A DNA stretch of 64,000 nucleotides from Luteolibacter flavescens (GCF_025950085.1 NZ_JAPDDS010000001.1:62001-126000); one strand, 5' to 3'; positions 17,701-26,642 are shown, counted from the first letter of the stretch. Numbers and translations are program-made. The notes: generated from the sequence alone by a model not told the origin.

Positions 17701-19806
17701 GCCGTGGGAACGAATGGCTTCGTTGCCTACGAGCACGGCGCGCAGTACTTCGCGCCGCTCCTGGTGTATCCTGCAAGCATTTCGGCATGGACTCATTTCG
17801 CCCTGGTGTATGACCAGGCCCAGACGCGCCTCTACATGAATGGCACACTCGTGCGTACGGGCCTCAAGAGCGACCACGTGGTGCACTCGGGCAACCCGAA
17901 CACGACCTACAATGGGAAATTCAGCGGCTTCCGCCAGGTGAGCCGCGCGCTTACCCAAGCGGAAATCCAAGAGCTGATGCAGGTGTCCGGCCCCGTTGGA
18001 TCACCAGGGAACATGCCTGCCTTCCGGCTGGAATTGACCCGTGGCAGCAATGGCGGCCACGGTCATTTGTCATGGCAATCCGGCAGCTACACGCTAACCG
18101 CGGCGGACGGCAGCACGCGCAGCATCGAGGTGACGCCGTCGCTCGCAGCATTGCCCGTGAGCGGAGCGTGGTCCTTGAGACTGCCGTCTAACAGCGGTGT
18201 GCCATCGCCCGTCACCTTGAACGCACTAGCATCGCTGACGGAGCACGCGAATCCGAACGTGCGCTATTTTTCCGGCACCGCCGTCTATTCGAAGGCGCTT
18301 GAGGTCCCGGAGGACATGCTTGCCGCAGATCGACGTCTCTTCCTCGATCTCGGCCACGTCGGCTCGTTGGCGAGGGTGATCCTCAATGGTAAGGACCTTG
18401 GCACGCTGTGGAGCTATCCCTATCGACTCGACATCAGCAAGGCGGCGAATGCGGGCACGAACCAACTGCAGGTGTGGGTGACGAATGCATGGCACAACCG
18501 CCTCGTCGGCCAGCAGCGTTCGCCATCGAGCTTCACCGGCAGCGAGGTGCTGTGGTCCAGCTCGATGCCGGGCTATGCCGCGAATGAACCGCTGATCGAC
18601 TCTGGCCTCATCGGTCCGGTGCAGCTCTTGCCCGCGATCGTCGGAGGTGATGTCCCGTCCGCTCCGGAAACCGCTAGCGCCAAGATCGGCATCTTCACCG
18701 GTGGCGATCCCGGCGAAGGCCTCGATCTCGGGGGAACGATCGTTCACGCGATCAATCTCGCCGGAGCAGGCACCGGAGGCACGTCTCCGGATCTGGCCGT
18801 CGCGGGCGTGGTCTTCAAGGACGACTACAACTCGGTGAACCTGATCCCCGGCGTGACCGTCGGCTATCAAGCCATCGACAACTGGGAAGTGCGCGCGACC
18901 TATCCGAATGCCACTCAGAATGACCAGAACCTCGCCGAGATCATGTGGGATGTAGCGCATGGCGCGGGCATCGCAGATCAGCATCCCTCGGTCGTTTTCA
19001 CCGGGCTGAAGCCGGGAGGAAGGTATGCATTGCAGGTGCTCGCGTCCGATTCCGATTCGCACCCGAACCGCGCCACCACCTACCATCTCTACTCCGGCAC
19101 CAGCCACGAGGGAGTGCTGCAGGACAGCGTGACCGACCTGAATCTAACAGCCCTGCAGGGCGGCACCGTGCGCCACGGTCCGATCGTCAATGGCGTGATC
19201 GTTACTCTGACCGGCGCTGCGGACAAGAGCGGCAACCTGTATTTCTGCAGCCCCGATGGCGTGGTTCCCGGCGGCACCGGTACCTTTGATGCGAATGGAA
19301 TCGTGCAGGCGCTCGTGCTGAAGGAAGTAGGATCGCCGACTCCTTTCCAGAGTTGGATGGAAACCAACCACCCGGCACTCGCGGGAGGTGATCGCAGCCC
19401 GGATGCCGATCCCGATGGAGACGGTCGCACGAACCTTGAGGAGTTTGCCCTTGGCGGAGATCCTGCCGATGCCGCCAAGCCCGGATGGGTGAGGGGACTG
19501 GTCCAAGATGCGAGTCCACCGGCAGGGAACGAATTCACGCTCGTCTTCGCGGCGCTGAGAGGGGCGCAGTTCTCGAATGCCACGGCACAGGTGGACGGCG
19601 TCTCCTACGAGGTGCAGGGCTTTCACGATCTCACCACGCCAGACGTCCCCGTTTCACACCTCGGCACCCGCGACCTCGCCCCGCCCTCATGGTTCTGGCC
19701 GGATCTTTCCGGCACGCCATGGGAGTATCACACCTTCAAGCTTGAAGGCTCCGAAGGCACTCCTGACCGCGGGTTCATGCGCGTGATCGTGGAGGAGGTG
19801 AATTGA
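14731..19806 (+). CDS. GH106-type alpha-L-rhamnosidase-like multidomain enzyme
   Basis: A 1691-residue secreted protein (signal peptide through ALLPAA, about residue 28). The N-terminal catalytic region is identified by YWYWADGKVTNAGITRD and LEAMKRAGVGEAYIGFIGG (about 55-87), the usual GH106 start, followed by FNGLGWSQSGGPWVTQDK. A discoidin-like insert (about 190-330) is followed by a TIM-barrel portion with VVIDSYEVGSQTWTDGMEEAF. Further on are a LamG domain (about 923-1090), a GH2-like sugar-binding domain (about 1170-1305, GTAVYSKALEVPEDM), another beta-sandwich and a Ca2+-binding-type DADPDGDGRTNLEEF motif (about 1555-1570). Typical GH106 proteins are 900-1100 aa, so the C-terminal extensions are unusual. 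The ATG at 14731 precedes the signal peptide; the longer frame from 14659 does not look exported. Confidence 0.85.
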   Translation: MRSHFHPMPLLRGLLVSALGVALLPAAQENFDLSPGELAKQFAEPVESSKPRTYWYWADGKVTNAGITRDLEAMKRAGVGEAYIGFIGGQTGNTGGGGVTAMTEAWWDLLEHAIREGGRLGVDIGLFNGLGWSQSGGPWVTQDKTMRHLVNTEIRVQGPALFDATIAAPAGALPGQDVATIAFPAPASDAARITPANATISGGAETAKMFDGNKATSAEYPVVNSQHVITIETAQPFTARSLVLVPSRLLVSKGELQVSQDGVNFTKVSDYEIERRYATAYHGPEVLAPMSISFPAVTARHFRLTLDNEGAFSEIELSGAARIEQYSEKHFGKTYQGPKNPPDYYDWPVQAEPEDPALCIPSAGVTDISASRNGDRITWQVPAGEWIIQRIAMAPTGSTNTPAPAGGGGLEIDKLNREVLVQHFDGYVGEVLRRMPAAERTALKHVVIDSYEVGSQTWTDGMEEAFEARYGYDPLPFLPTLGGRMVGSAAQSDRFLWDLRRLIADRVATEYIGGMRELANQHGLKLWSQNYGHGGFFGEFLSYGGHGDEISGEFWEQDPAGQVETRCASSAAHIYGKKEVFAEAWTGGPNFKSTPWSLKQMGDWAFCEGVNHIVFHVNLAQPDERRPGISAWFGTEFNRNNTWFDKSASWTKYLQRCHTMLKQGNYVADVAYYIGEDVPKFTFERKPALPAGYSFDYINSEVILNRLTVSNGRFVLPDGMSYRLLVLPEADRMRPEVLARLRDLVAQGGAIYGAPPIGSPSLQNYPACDPQVISMADDLWQGLDGTTVKSRTHGTGRVFRGDGLDVVLGELGSAPDLKDDAGLTGNDLLFIHRRTPDAEIYFLSNQTESPINLRPSFRVEGKAPELWDAVTGTRKPLDTYHVDGGRTVLPLALDAQGSVFVVFRGATASDRIVKLEKDGETVMDLTATSAPAVTQPSTFTTSLWVRPAVTTTIPAESKNGFQELYTQRADIIFPAQAQATYGDGHAGSGFAVGTNGFVAYEHGAQYFAPLLVYPASISAWTHFALVYDQAQTRLYMNGTLVRTGLKSDHVVHSGNPNTTYNGKFSGFRQVSRALTQAEIQELMQVSGPVGSPGNMPAFRLELTRGSNGGHGHLSWQSGSYTLTAADGSTRSIEVTPSLAALPVSGAWSLRLPSNSGVPSPVTLNALASLTEHANPNVRYFSGTAVYSKALEVPEDMLAADRRLFLDLGHVGSLARVILNGKDLGTLWSYPYRLDISKAANAGTNQLQVWVTNAWHNRLVGQQRSPSSFTGSEVLWSSSMPGYAANEPLIDSGLIGPVQLLPAIVGGDVPSAPETASAKIGIFTGGDPGEGLDLGGTIVHAINLAGAGTGGTSPDLAVAGVVFKDDYNSVNLIPGVTVGYQAIDNWEVRATYPNATQNDQNLAEIMWDVAHGAGIADQHPSVVFTGLKPGGRYALQVLASDSDSHPNRATTYHLYSGTSHEGVLQDSVTDLNLTALQGGTVRHGPIVNGVIVTLTGAADKSGNLYFCSPDGVVPGGTGTFDANGIVQALVLKEVGSPTPFQSWMETNHPALAGGDRSPDADPDGDGRTNLEEFALGGDPADAAKPGWVRGLVQDASPPAGNEFTLVFAALRGAQFSNATAQVDGVSYEVQGFHDLTTPDVPVSHLGTRDLAPPSWFWPDLSGTPWEYHTFKLEGSEGTPDRGFMRVIVEEVN

Positions 19807-19845
19807 ATAGTGGAGCCCCCTGTTAGATTGTCGCCTCTATAAGCG

Positions 19846-21297
19846 CTACGCGAGGATGTCCTTCACGACCTTCGCTGGATCGACGCCGGTGAGGCGCTGG
19901 TCGAGGCCTTGGAACTTGAAGCTCAGCTTTTCGTGGCTGAGGCCGAGCTGGTGCAGCATCGTCGCGTGCAGGTCGCGGATATGCACCGGGTTTTGCACGA
20001 TGTTGTAGCTCATCTCATCGGTCTCGCCGTAAACTTGGCCGCCCTTCAGGCCACCGCCAGCAACCCAGAGCGAGAAGCAACGCGGGTGGTGATCGCGGCC
20101 GTAATTCGTCTCGGTGAGTCCTCCCTGGCAATATATCGTACGGCCGAACTCGCCACCGAAGACGACCAGCGTGTCCTCCAGCATACCACGTTGCTTGAGG
20201 TCCTGGATGAGGCCGTAGACACCTTGGTCCACGTCCTTGCACTGCGAGGTGAGGTCGCGCGGCAGGTCGCCGTGCTGGTCCCAGCCGCGGTGGAAGATCT
20301 GCACGAAGCGCGTCCCGCGTTCCAAGAGGCGGCGCGCCATCAGCGCCGAGGCGGCGAAGGTGCCGCCCACCTTGCTGTCGCTGCCGTAGAGGTCGAAGAC
20401 GTGCTCCGGCTCGCCGGACATGTCCGCCAGCTCCGGGACCGAGGCCTGCATGCGGAAGGCCATCTCATACTGCTGGATACGCGTCTGGATCTCGGGGTCG
20501 CCCACCGCTTCGTAGGAGCGCTGGTTCATGGCGTTCAGACCGTCCAGCATCTTGCGCCGCAGGTCGCGCGAGATGCCGGGCGCGTCCTGAAGGTAGAGCA
20601 CGGGATCGCCCTTCGAGCGCAGTGCCACTCCCGCGTGCTTGCCGGGAAGGAAGCCAGCGCCCCAGAGCCGTGCGGAGATCGCCTGAACATTTGCATACGG
20701 CGAGCTGTGCGTGGCATGGAGCACCACGAAGGTCGGGAGGTCTTCATTCATGCTGCCGAGCCCGTAGGAAAGCCACGAGCCGATGGAGGCCTTCCCCGAT
20801 TGCATCGAGCCGGTATAGACGAGCTGGTTGGCGGGCTCGTGGTTGATTGCTTCCGTGTGCATCGACTTGATGATGCAAAGGTCGTCCGCCATCTTTGCGG
20901 TCCACGGCAGAAGCTCGCTGATCCACGCGCCGGACTGGCCGTGCTGGGCGAACTTGAAAATCGTCGGCGCGAGAGGGAATGCGGCCTGCCCGGAAGTCAT
21001 GCCGGTGAGGCGCTGGCCTTCCTTTGCGAGCCAGTCCTTCAGGTCTTCCTTGAAGCGGGTCTTCAGCTCCGGCTTGTAGTCGAAGAGATCGAGCTGCGAC
21101 GGCGCGCCGATGAGCGAGATGTAGATGGCGCGCTTGGCCTTTGGGGCGATGTGCGGCATCGCCTCCTGCATCACTTCGGGGAATGCGCGTCCGCTGCCGA
21201 GCAAGGAGGACAGGGCTGCCACGCCGAGTCCGGTGCCGTTCTTCCGGAAGAACTGGCGACGGGTGATCGCGTCGTTGTAGTCGGTGATCGTGTTCAT
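19846..21297 (-). CDS. DUF1501 domain protein (Tat-exported, sulfatase-like fold)
   Basis: A 483-residue protein with a Tat signal ([20 protein letters not shown]). The DUF1501 body starts [20 protein letters not shown] and contains [37 protein letters not shown] and VFGGEFGRT...[17 protein letters not shown], matching the PVC-type members of the alkaline phosphatase/sulfatase-like superfamily. The exact reaction is unknown. It starts 15 bp downstream of the PSD1 cytochrome gene, the standard partnership in Planctomycetes and Verrucomicrobia, which suggests the two act together outside the cytoplasm, perhaps in modified-glycan degradation. It converges with the GH106 gene, 39 bp apart. Confidence 0.88.
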   Translation of the reverse strand: MNTITDYNDAITRRQFFRKNGTGLGVAALSSLLGSGRAFPEVMQEAMPHIAPKAKRAIYISLIGAPSQLDLFDYKPELKTRFKEDLKDWLAKEGQRLTGMTSGQAAFPLAPTIFKFAQHGQSGAWISELLPWTAKMADDLCIIKSMHTEAINHEPANQLVYTGSMQSGKASIGSWLSYGLGSMNEDLPTFVVLHATHSSPYANVQAISARLWGAGFLPGKHAGVALRSKGDPVLYLQDAPGISRDLRRKMLDGLNAMNQRSYEAVGDPEIQTRIQQYEMAFRMQASVPELADMSGEPEHVFDLYGSDSKVGGTFAASALMARRLLERGTRFVQIFHRGWDQHGDLPRDLTSQCKDVDQGVYGLIQDLKQRGMLEDTLVVFGGEFGRTIYCQGGLTETNYGRDHHPRCFSLWVAGGGLKGGQVYGETDEMSYNIVQNPVHIRDLHATMLHQLGLSHEKLSFKFQGLDQRLTGVDPAKVVKDILA

Positions 21298-21312
21298 GGC
21301 GGGCGTGCTGGG

Positions 21313-24300
21313 TTACTTGTTCAGCGTTTCGTCGAGATTGAGGAGCTGGCTGGCGACGAGCGTCCAGGCAGCGAGTTCAGGCACATCGAGGGAAGCGTCG
21401 GCTTTCGTCTCGCCATTCGAGATCATCGCCTCGGCCTGTTTGGCATCCGCCTGATAGGCAGCGAGCGCGGTAGCGTGGACTTCCAGCACCAGCTTCCGCT
21501 CCTCCGCATCCAGCGTGCGGGAAAGCAGTCGCGTGCTCATTTGGTCAAGCCTCGCTTGGGGATCGGGAGATGCCTTCATGGCTCCTTCCGCGAGACGCCG
21601 GGATGCCTCCACGAATTGCGGGTCATTCATCACGACGAAGGCTTGCAGCGGGGTATTGGTGCGATCGCGCCGCACGCAGAAGACCTCGCGGCTGGGTGCA
21701 TTCAGGATCTCCATCGCCGCATGCGGAGCGGTGCGTTTCCAGAAGGTGTATATGGAGCGGCGATAGAGAGCTTCGCCGCTGTCCTGCTTATAGAAGCGAG
21801 TGTTCGATTCCTTCATGGCGACTGCCTCCCAGATGCCCTCGGGCTGGTAGGGCTTCACCGGCGGGCCGCCCGTGCGTGACGAAAGCAGGCCGGAGGCGTG
21901 GAGTGCGGAGTCACGCAGCATCTCCGCGTCCATGCGGTAGCGCGGGCCACGGGAGATGAGGCGGTTCGCGGGGTCCGCTTCCAGCTTCTCCGGCGAGACC
22001 ACGCCGGACTGGCGATAGGCGGCGGAGGTCACCATCAGCTTTGCCATGTGGCGGTAGTCCCACCCCGATGCGATGAATTCCGATGCGAGCCAATCGAGCA
22101 GCTTCGGATGGCTGGGGCGTGCGCCCATGATTCCGAAGTCGTCATTCGTCTCCACGATGCCCGTGCCGAAGAGATAGTACCACGCGCGGTTCATTGTCAC
22201 GCGGGCGGGCAGGGGATTCGCCGGGTCATTCAGCCAGAGTGCCAGGCCCAGGCGGTTCTTCGGGGAATCCGCAGCCATGGGAGGAAGTACGGCGGGCGTA
22301 GTAGCTTCGACCTTCTCGGCCTTGTCGGAATAGACGCCTCGAGTGAGGACGTGAGCGTAGGGCGCGCCCGGCTTTTCTTCCATCACCAGCGATACCGAGC
22401 CTCGTCCGCGGATGGTAGCCTGCTCGGATTTCAGTGCGTCGAGCTTCCCGGCCAGATCGCGCGAGATGCTGTCCGCCGTCGCAAGGTAGTAGTGATAGGC
22501 GGTCTCTACCTGCTCCCTGCGGCGCTGCTCGGCAGGCGTCACGACGATGCTCCTGACGATGCTGTCGTGCGCGAGCTTTGTGATCTCATCCGCAGGGAGG
22601 AGCCGCCGGTAGAACCGGAAATCCTGTAATGCCACCTTGCCTCCACTGAGGCGCGAGTCGCCGCTTTCGCGCGAGCCGAGCCGGAGCGGGACGGAGGTCT
22701 CGATGTTCGCGCCCACGGATGCCGGGGAAAGCAAGCCTTTGGCGGGCTGGCCGTCGATGTAGAGCAGCAGCGATCCTTCGCCGGTCTTCGTGCCATCGTA
22801 GGTCACCATCACGTGCTGCCATGTACCGGGCTTCAGCGGTTGCGCGGCGGTGAACTTGCTTGCGGCGGAGGACCAGGTCTCGATCACATGAGCTGCTGGA
22901 GTTCCTCCCTGGAGATACAGGTCCCAGCCGCGAAAGGTCTCACCGGGATTCATGCGCGCCACGATCGCTCCCGTCGGCTTGCCTTCGATGCGGACGAAGC
23001 CGCCGTAGCTGACCTGATCGCCCTTCTTGAAGCTGGCGAGATCGCCGAGTTCCACAGGGGCATCGCTGACCTGCACGGCTTTCCCAAGAGGGGCATCCAC
23101 ACGTGTCAGCTCCGCGAGCCATTCGCGCGGGCCGCCATCCACGCTACCACGCAGCGGGCCTTCGCCCTCGGTCAGCGGGAGGTGCACGGCGAGCGATGGA
23201 TCGGGCGGGGCAGGGGCCTCGGCGGGGAGATTCGCGAGCCAAGCCTCGAAGTTGCTGCGCGCGGAGTTCTTCCGCTCCGCGAGCTGGTTCTCCGTGCCGG
23301 ATATTTCTCCCGCCAGCGAGGTCCATCGCGGGCGGTCCTCCTGCAGCGGCACGAAGACATTCGGCGGATGCTCGGCATTGTTCCCGTCCAGCGCCGACAT
23401 CGGCGTGTTCCGGAAGAAGGCCGTCAGCGAGTAGAATTCCTTCGTCGAGATCGGGTCGAACTTGTGGTCGTGGCAAGCCGCGCATCCCGTGGTGAGGCCC
23501 AGCCACACGGCGGAGACCGTCTCCGCGCGGTCCTTTGCATAGATCGCTTCATACTCCTCGGCGATCGCGCCACCCTCGCCGGTGGTGGCGAGGCAGCGGT
23601 TGAAACCGGTGGCCACCTGCTGGTCGAGCGTGCGGTCCGGTAGGAGGTCGCCCGCCATTTGCTCGGTGGTGAATTGATCCCACGGCATGTTTGCCTGGAA
23701 TGCCCGTACGACCCAATCCCGGTAAGGCCAGATAGCGCGGTAGTTGTCGATGTGGATGCCGTGCGTGTCCGCATAGCGCGCGGCATCCAGCCACTGGCGG
23801 GCGAAGTGCTCGGCGCTGGCGGTGGTGGCGAGCAGGCGGTCCACCTCGGCATCCAGCTTTTCCCAAGTGAAGGCAGCGGTTTCCACCGGCGTGGGAGTCA
23901 TGCCGGTGAGGTCCAGATGCAAGCGACGGTAGAAGCGGGCGGGGTCTTCGACGGGATTCGGAGAAAGACCGTTCTGCGCCAGCTTGTCCGCGATGAAGTG
24001 GTCGATGGGGTTCGCGGCCCAGTCCTTACCAGCGGCAGGTGCCTCCGGGCGTTTCACCGGCATGAAGGACCAGTGCGCCTCGTAGGGCGCTCCCTGTTCG
24101 ATCCACTTTTCCAGCAGCGCGATCTGGTCCGGTGCCAGCGTCTTGTGCGACGCGGGCGGGGGCATGATCTTGTTCGGGTCGGGATCATGCATCAGCTTCA
24201 CCGCGAGGGATTCACCGGGCTTGCCCTTCACGATGACCGGCTTCCCATCCTCGCGGATGGCGAAGGCCTCGGCCTCGATGTCCAGCCGCAGGGGCGCGGA

Positions 24301-24573
24301 TTTCGGCTCGCGGGTGCCGGAGTCCGGGCCGTGGCAGTGGTAGCAGTATTCGGAGAGGATGGGCTGGACGTGCTCGTTGAAGGATACGGTCTCCGGGAGA
24401 TTGAATGCTGGCTTGGCCGGTACCGCCTCCACCTCGGGAGACGCGGGAGGAGTTTCGGGGTTCGCCGCCGTTTCAGTCGCGCTTTCCGTCGATCCCGTCG
24501 CAGGTTGGTCGCACGAAAGGATCGTCAGCGAGCAAGCCGCCGTCAGGGTCCAAGTCAGGGAGTGGAAGCGCAT
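21313..24573 (-). CDS. PSD1 and planctomycete cytochrome C domain protein
   Basis: A 1086-residue exported protein. The N-terminal signal ends in TILSC, so it is probably a lipoprotein. PSCyt1 domain has a c-type haem motif YCYHCHGPD (about residues 76-84). DUF1549/PSCyt2 spans about 185-385 (NPIDHFIADKLAQNGL, RFYRRLHLDLTGM) and ends with a second CxxCH (GCAACHDHKFDPIS). A LamG-like domain lies about 480-660 and DUF1553/PSD1 about 790-1040 (NRLGLALWLNDPANPLP, MNRAWYYLFGTGIV). It is paired with DUF1501. Two haem motifs imply electron transfer, and the LamG insert implies glycan binding. The substrate is unknown for the family. A Ser/Thr/Pro/Glu-rich linker follows the lipobox. Confidence 0.88.
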   Translation of the reverse strand: MRFHSLTWTLTAACSLTILSCDQPATGSTESATETAANPETPPASPEVEAVPAKPAFNLPETVSFNEHVQPILSEYCYHCHGPDSGTREPKSAPLRLDIEAEAFAIREDGKPVIVKGKPGESLAVKLMHDPDPNKIMPPPASHKTLAPDQIALLEKWIEQGAPYEAHWSFMPVKRPEAPAAGKDWAANPIDHFIADKLAQNGLSPNPVEDPARFYRRLHLDLTGMTPTPVETAAFTWEKLDAEVDRLLATTASAEHFARQWLDAARYADTHGIHIDNYRAIWPYRDWVVRAFQANMPWDQFTTEQMAGDLLPDRTLDQQVATGFNRCLATTGEGGAIAEEYEAIYAKDRAETVSAVWLGLTTGCAACHDHKFDPISTKEFYSLTAFFRNTPMSALDGNNAEHPPNVFVPLQEDRPRWTSLAGEISGTENQLAERKNSARSNFEAWLANLPAEAPAPPDPSLAVHLPLTEGEGPLRGSVDGGPREWLAELTRVDAPLGKAVQVSDAPVELGDLASFKKGDQVSYGGFVRIEGKPTGAIVARMNPGETFRGWDLYLQGGTPAAHVIETWSSAASKFTAAQPLKPGTWQHVMVTYDGTKTGEGSLLLYIDGQPAKGLLSPASVGANIETSVPLRLGSRESGDSRLSGGKVALQDFRFYRRLLPADEITKLAHDSIVRSIVVTPAEQRRREQVETAYHYYLATADSISRDLAGKLDALKSEQATIRGRGSVSLVMEEKPGAPYAHVLTRGVYSDKAEKVEATTPAVLPPMAADSPKNRLGLALWLNDPANPLPARVTMNRAWYYLFGTGIVETNDDFGIMGARPSHPKLLDWLASEFIASGWDYRHMAKLMVTSAAYRQSGVVSPEKLEADPANRLISRGPRYRMDAEMLRDSALHASGLLSSRTGGPPVKPYQPEGIWEAVAMKESNTRFYKQDSGEALYRRSIYTFWKRTAPHAAMEILNAPSREVFCVRRDRTNTPLQAFVVMNDPQFVEASRRLAEGAMKASPDPQARLDQMSTRLLSRTLDAEERKLVLEVHATALAAYQADAKQAEAMISNGETKADASLDVPELAAWTLVASQLLNLDETLNK

Positions 24574-24665
24574 TTTGAAACGGATTTTGTGATCGTGCTG
24601 GCGAATTCCGAGGGGTTCCGGTCAAACGTGGGCACGCGAGTGGGCCTTTCAAGACGTCAATCATC

Positions 24666-25280
24666 GTGCCCTCTCTTGTCGGCGATGGCAAGATGGCCGA
24701 AAAGTCCCGCGCCATGAAGTCACCTGTACATGCGACATTCAGCCACGACGCATGTCCTCTCCTGCCGGAAGCGACGCAGCCTCAAGGTCCGGCGGTCACC
24801 CGGGAACTCGGCGTAGCGAAGTGCGTGCGTTTTTATTTTGCGGCTCTGACCTATGCTCAGTCCCTCTGGCGCGAGGGCAAGCCCGCGCAGGCCGTCCTCC
24901 AGCTCAACAAGTCCTTCATGGCCGACCTGCGTGGCGATGAGGAGGTGCTGCAAGTCCATCCGCCTCCGTATGCCGTGCTCGTGTGGATCCTCCGCCATCG
25001 GCCTGACGAGTGCTTTTTGGGGAATCCGGTCCGCCATTTCCAGCACCTCGCCACCCGGATGAACGGCGAGCGGAAGGAGATCCGCTCTTGGCGCGCATGG
25101 GCCTGCTTTCACCTCTCCCGGCAGGTGCTGCCGATGGATGAGTTTCCGATCGATGCAGAGCAGGTCGCGGAGGAAGGCGTCGTCTTTCCCGAGTGGCAGG
25201 ACGTGGTGGCAGGGATTCGCGAGGCCGGATGGACCGGCGAGGTGGAGGTGCTAGAAGACGTGATGAGGGGGCTGGAGTGA
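24666..25280 (+). CDS. Hypothetical protein, unrecognised
   Basis: I do not recognise a named domain in this protein of up to 204 residues. The C-terminal two thirds look like real coding sequence, with helical, charged stretches (FYFAALTYAQSLWREGKPAQ, AVLQLNKSFMADLRGDEEVL, HFQHLATRMNGERKEIRSWR, CFHLSRQVLPMDEF). The repeated short helices with QSLWREGKPAQAVLQL recall TPR-like packing. The N-terminal 45 residues are low in structure and the start is uncertain: 24693 and 24714 are alternative ATGs. It has no signal peptide or membrane segment. It stands alone between the divergent PSD1 gene and repeat locus B. Confidence 0.6.
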   Translation: MPSLVGDGKMAEKSRAMKSPVHATFSHDACPLLPEATQPQGPAVTRELGVAKCVRFYFAALTYAQSLWREGKPAQAVLQLNKSFMADLRGDEEVLQVHPPPYAVLVWILRHRPDECFLGNPVRHFQHLATRMNGERKEIRSWRAWACFHLSRQVLPMDEFPIDAEQVAEEGVVFPEWQDVVAGIREAGWTGEVEVLEDVMRGLE

Positions 25281-25321
25281 GCTGGAGTGAGCCGGGTTTT
25301 TAGCCCTGCTTTGAGAGGTTT

Positions 25322-25973
25322 GCGAAGCACGAGTGAAAGCCGTGCCTCATCGGGCACAGCCCGCTGGGAGTGCGTGCCACCGGCTCGCTTGGACGTGCGG
25401 GCGAAGTACGGGTGAGCATGCTTTCCCGGGTGCATCTTCATGAAGGCGGCTTTTTCCGTAAGTTCGCCAACTTGCCAAGCGCGCCAGTGGCACGCGCTCC
25501 CAGGGCACGGGGATCTGCGGAGCCGGGAGTGCTGGCTTCAGCCGACTTGGCAGGTAGGCGAAGGAACCCATCCAGCCCGCCCAATCACTCACTCAGCCCG
25601 CCAGCCACCACAGGTGGAGAGCCGGACATCAGACCCGACCCGAAGCCACCTTCATTGCTGACGGAGACCCTGTGCCATCGTGGTCAGCATCGCTCCGCGT
25701 GCGGCGAAGCAGTTCTGCAGGCGGGTCTTGATCTCCGGCTCTTGGCGCACTGTGTGATAGCGGGCTTTGATAGGTAGCTTCCCCGGACCGGCGCACCGCA
25801 CGCGGAGCGATGCGGACCACGATGCGCTCAGGTGGCAGCAGCTTTTGAGGTCACTTCGCCCGCACGTCCAAGCGAGCCGGTGGCACGCGCTCCCAGCGGG
25901 ACGGCATCGCGGGAGCCGGCTTTTTCCTTGGGTTCGCCTTCCATCCAAGCCGGCTGAAGCCAGCGCTCCCGGC
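25322..25973. repeat. Palindromic repeat locus B
   Basis: A second and larger copy of the palindromic family. Modules in order: M1 forward 25364-25392, M1 reverse 25475-25503, M2 forward 25522-25550, the inner 29/30-bp inverted pair 25675-25704 and 25796-25824, M1 reverse 25868-25896, M2 reverse 25945-25973. Segment 25546-25896 aligns with 4141-4486 of locus A. Locus A has M1 where B has M2 at the left edge of the shared core, so the family is modular and has been shuffled. No transposase or repeat-associated protein gene is adjacent. Confidence 0.85.
25364..25896. repeat. 43-bp inverted repeat bounding locus B core
   Basis: Left arm 25364-25406 (starts CTGGGAGTGCGTGCC, ends GCGGGCGAAG) and right arm 25854-25896 are reverse complements over 43 bp with one mismatch, 447 bp apart. 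A second inverted pair, 25522-25550 with 25945-25973 (two mismatches in 29), interlocks with it rather than nesting. Confidence 0.85.
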
Positions 25974-26075
25974 TCCGCCGATCCAATGGGCTTGTTCCAC
26001 GCCACGCTCTGTGGTGACAGGACGGCCTGCCAACCTAGAGAGTGAATCAAAGCAGAGCGTCACCCTGTAGCACCA

Positions 26076-26642
26076 TCACCTCAACGTCGCGGCGATCTCC
26101 GAGGCGAGCTGGCTGAGGAGGCGGCTCTGGGCGGCGGCGAGTTCATCGTAGCCGTCGGCTTTCAGCGGCTCGGTGCCGGACCAGCTTTTCGAGGTGACCA
26201 TGCGGCGGTCGGGCAGGGAATAGACGCGCCAGGCGGCTTCCAGCACGGCGTCGCCGTCGGCGTTGCCGTGGAGCTGGCGGATATCGAGGCTCACCTGGTA
26301 GCGCAGCTCGCTGTCGCTGCCCCAGGGGTAGGTGCGGACGTTGCCGGTGCCGAGGCGGCGGCCTAGATTGGTGGCGGTGACGCGGGCGATGTTTTCCTCC
26401 AAGTCACCCGCCCAGCGGTGAGACTCGGCCACGGCCATGCGGTTCCCGCTTTCCTGGAAGACGAGGTTCGCGCGGTCGAGGTAGCTGGCGAGCGAGACCG
26501 GGCCGACGCCCACGGAGGTGCCGCCGCCGGAGGGCGCGGGGCCTTCCGGTGTGAGGACGTAGTAGGACTTGGCGGGCGCGCAGGACTGGAGCTGGACCGC
26601 GAGGAGACCGAGGACGCCGAGTTTCAGGAAGGAGCGGAGCAT
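26076..26642 (-). CDS. pqiC: PqiC-type outer-membrane lipoprotein (ABC-type transport auxiliary)
   Basis: A 188-residue lipoprotein with signal MLRSFLKLGVLGLLAVQLQS and lipobox LQSC (Cys21). The mature start KSYYVLTPEG and the later VGVGPVSLASYLDRANLVFQ and HRWAGDLEENIARV are the ABC_trans_aux/PqiC pattern. PqiC anchors in the outer membrane and docks the periplasmic PqiB tube for lipid transport between membranes. It is the last gene of pqiA-pqiA'-pqiB-pqiC, 37 bp after pqiB. It ends 103 bp before repeat locus B. Confidence 0.85.
   Translation of the reverse strand: MLRSFLKLGVLGLLAVQLQSCAPAKSYYVLTPEGPAPSGGGTSVGVGPVSLASYLDRANLVFQESGNRMAVAESHRWAGDLEENIARVTATNLGRRLGTGNVRTYPWGSDSELRYQVSLDIRQLHGNADGDAVLEAAWRVYSLPDRRMVTSKSWSGTEPLKADGYDELAAAQSRLLSQLASEIAATLR

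Larger units (their letters stand above)
25281..26075. other. 795-bp gene-free stretch filled by palindromic repeats
   Basis: No supportable gene lies between the hypothetical gene and the PqiC gene. About 25322-25973 is repeat locus B, listed separately. The remaining 100 bp (25974-26075) is unique sequence downstream of pqiC in which I saw no clear terminator. Frames read through this region are Arg/Ser/Pro-rich shadows. Confidence 0.75.

Noticed and set aside
19909..21879. 656-codon plus-strand open frame opposite DUF1501 and PSD1
   Set aside because: It is the antisense of clear minus-strand genes, has a GC-rich shadow composition and no family resemblance.
25281..26075. Repeat locus B as an insertion sequence
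   Set aside because: No transposase frame and no target duplication visible; modules also lie in locus A in a different arrangement.
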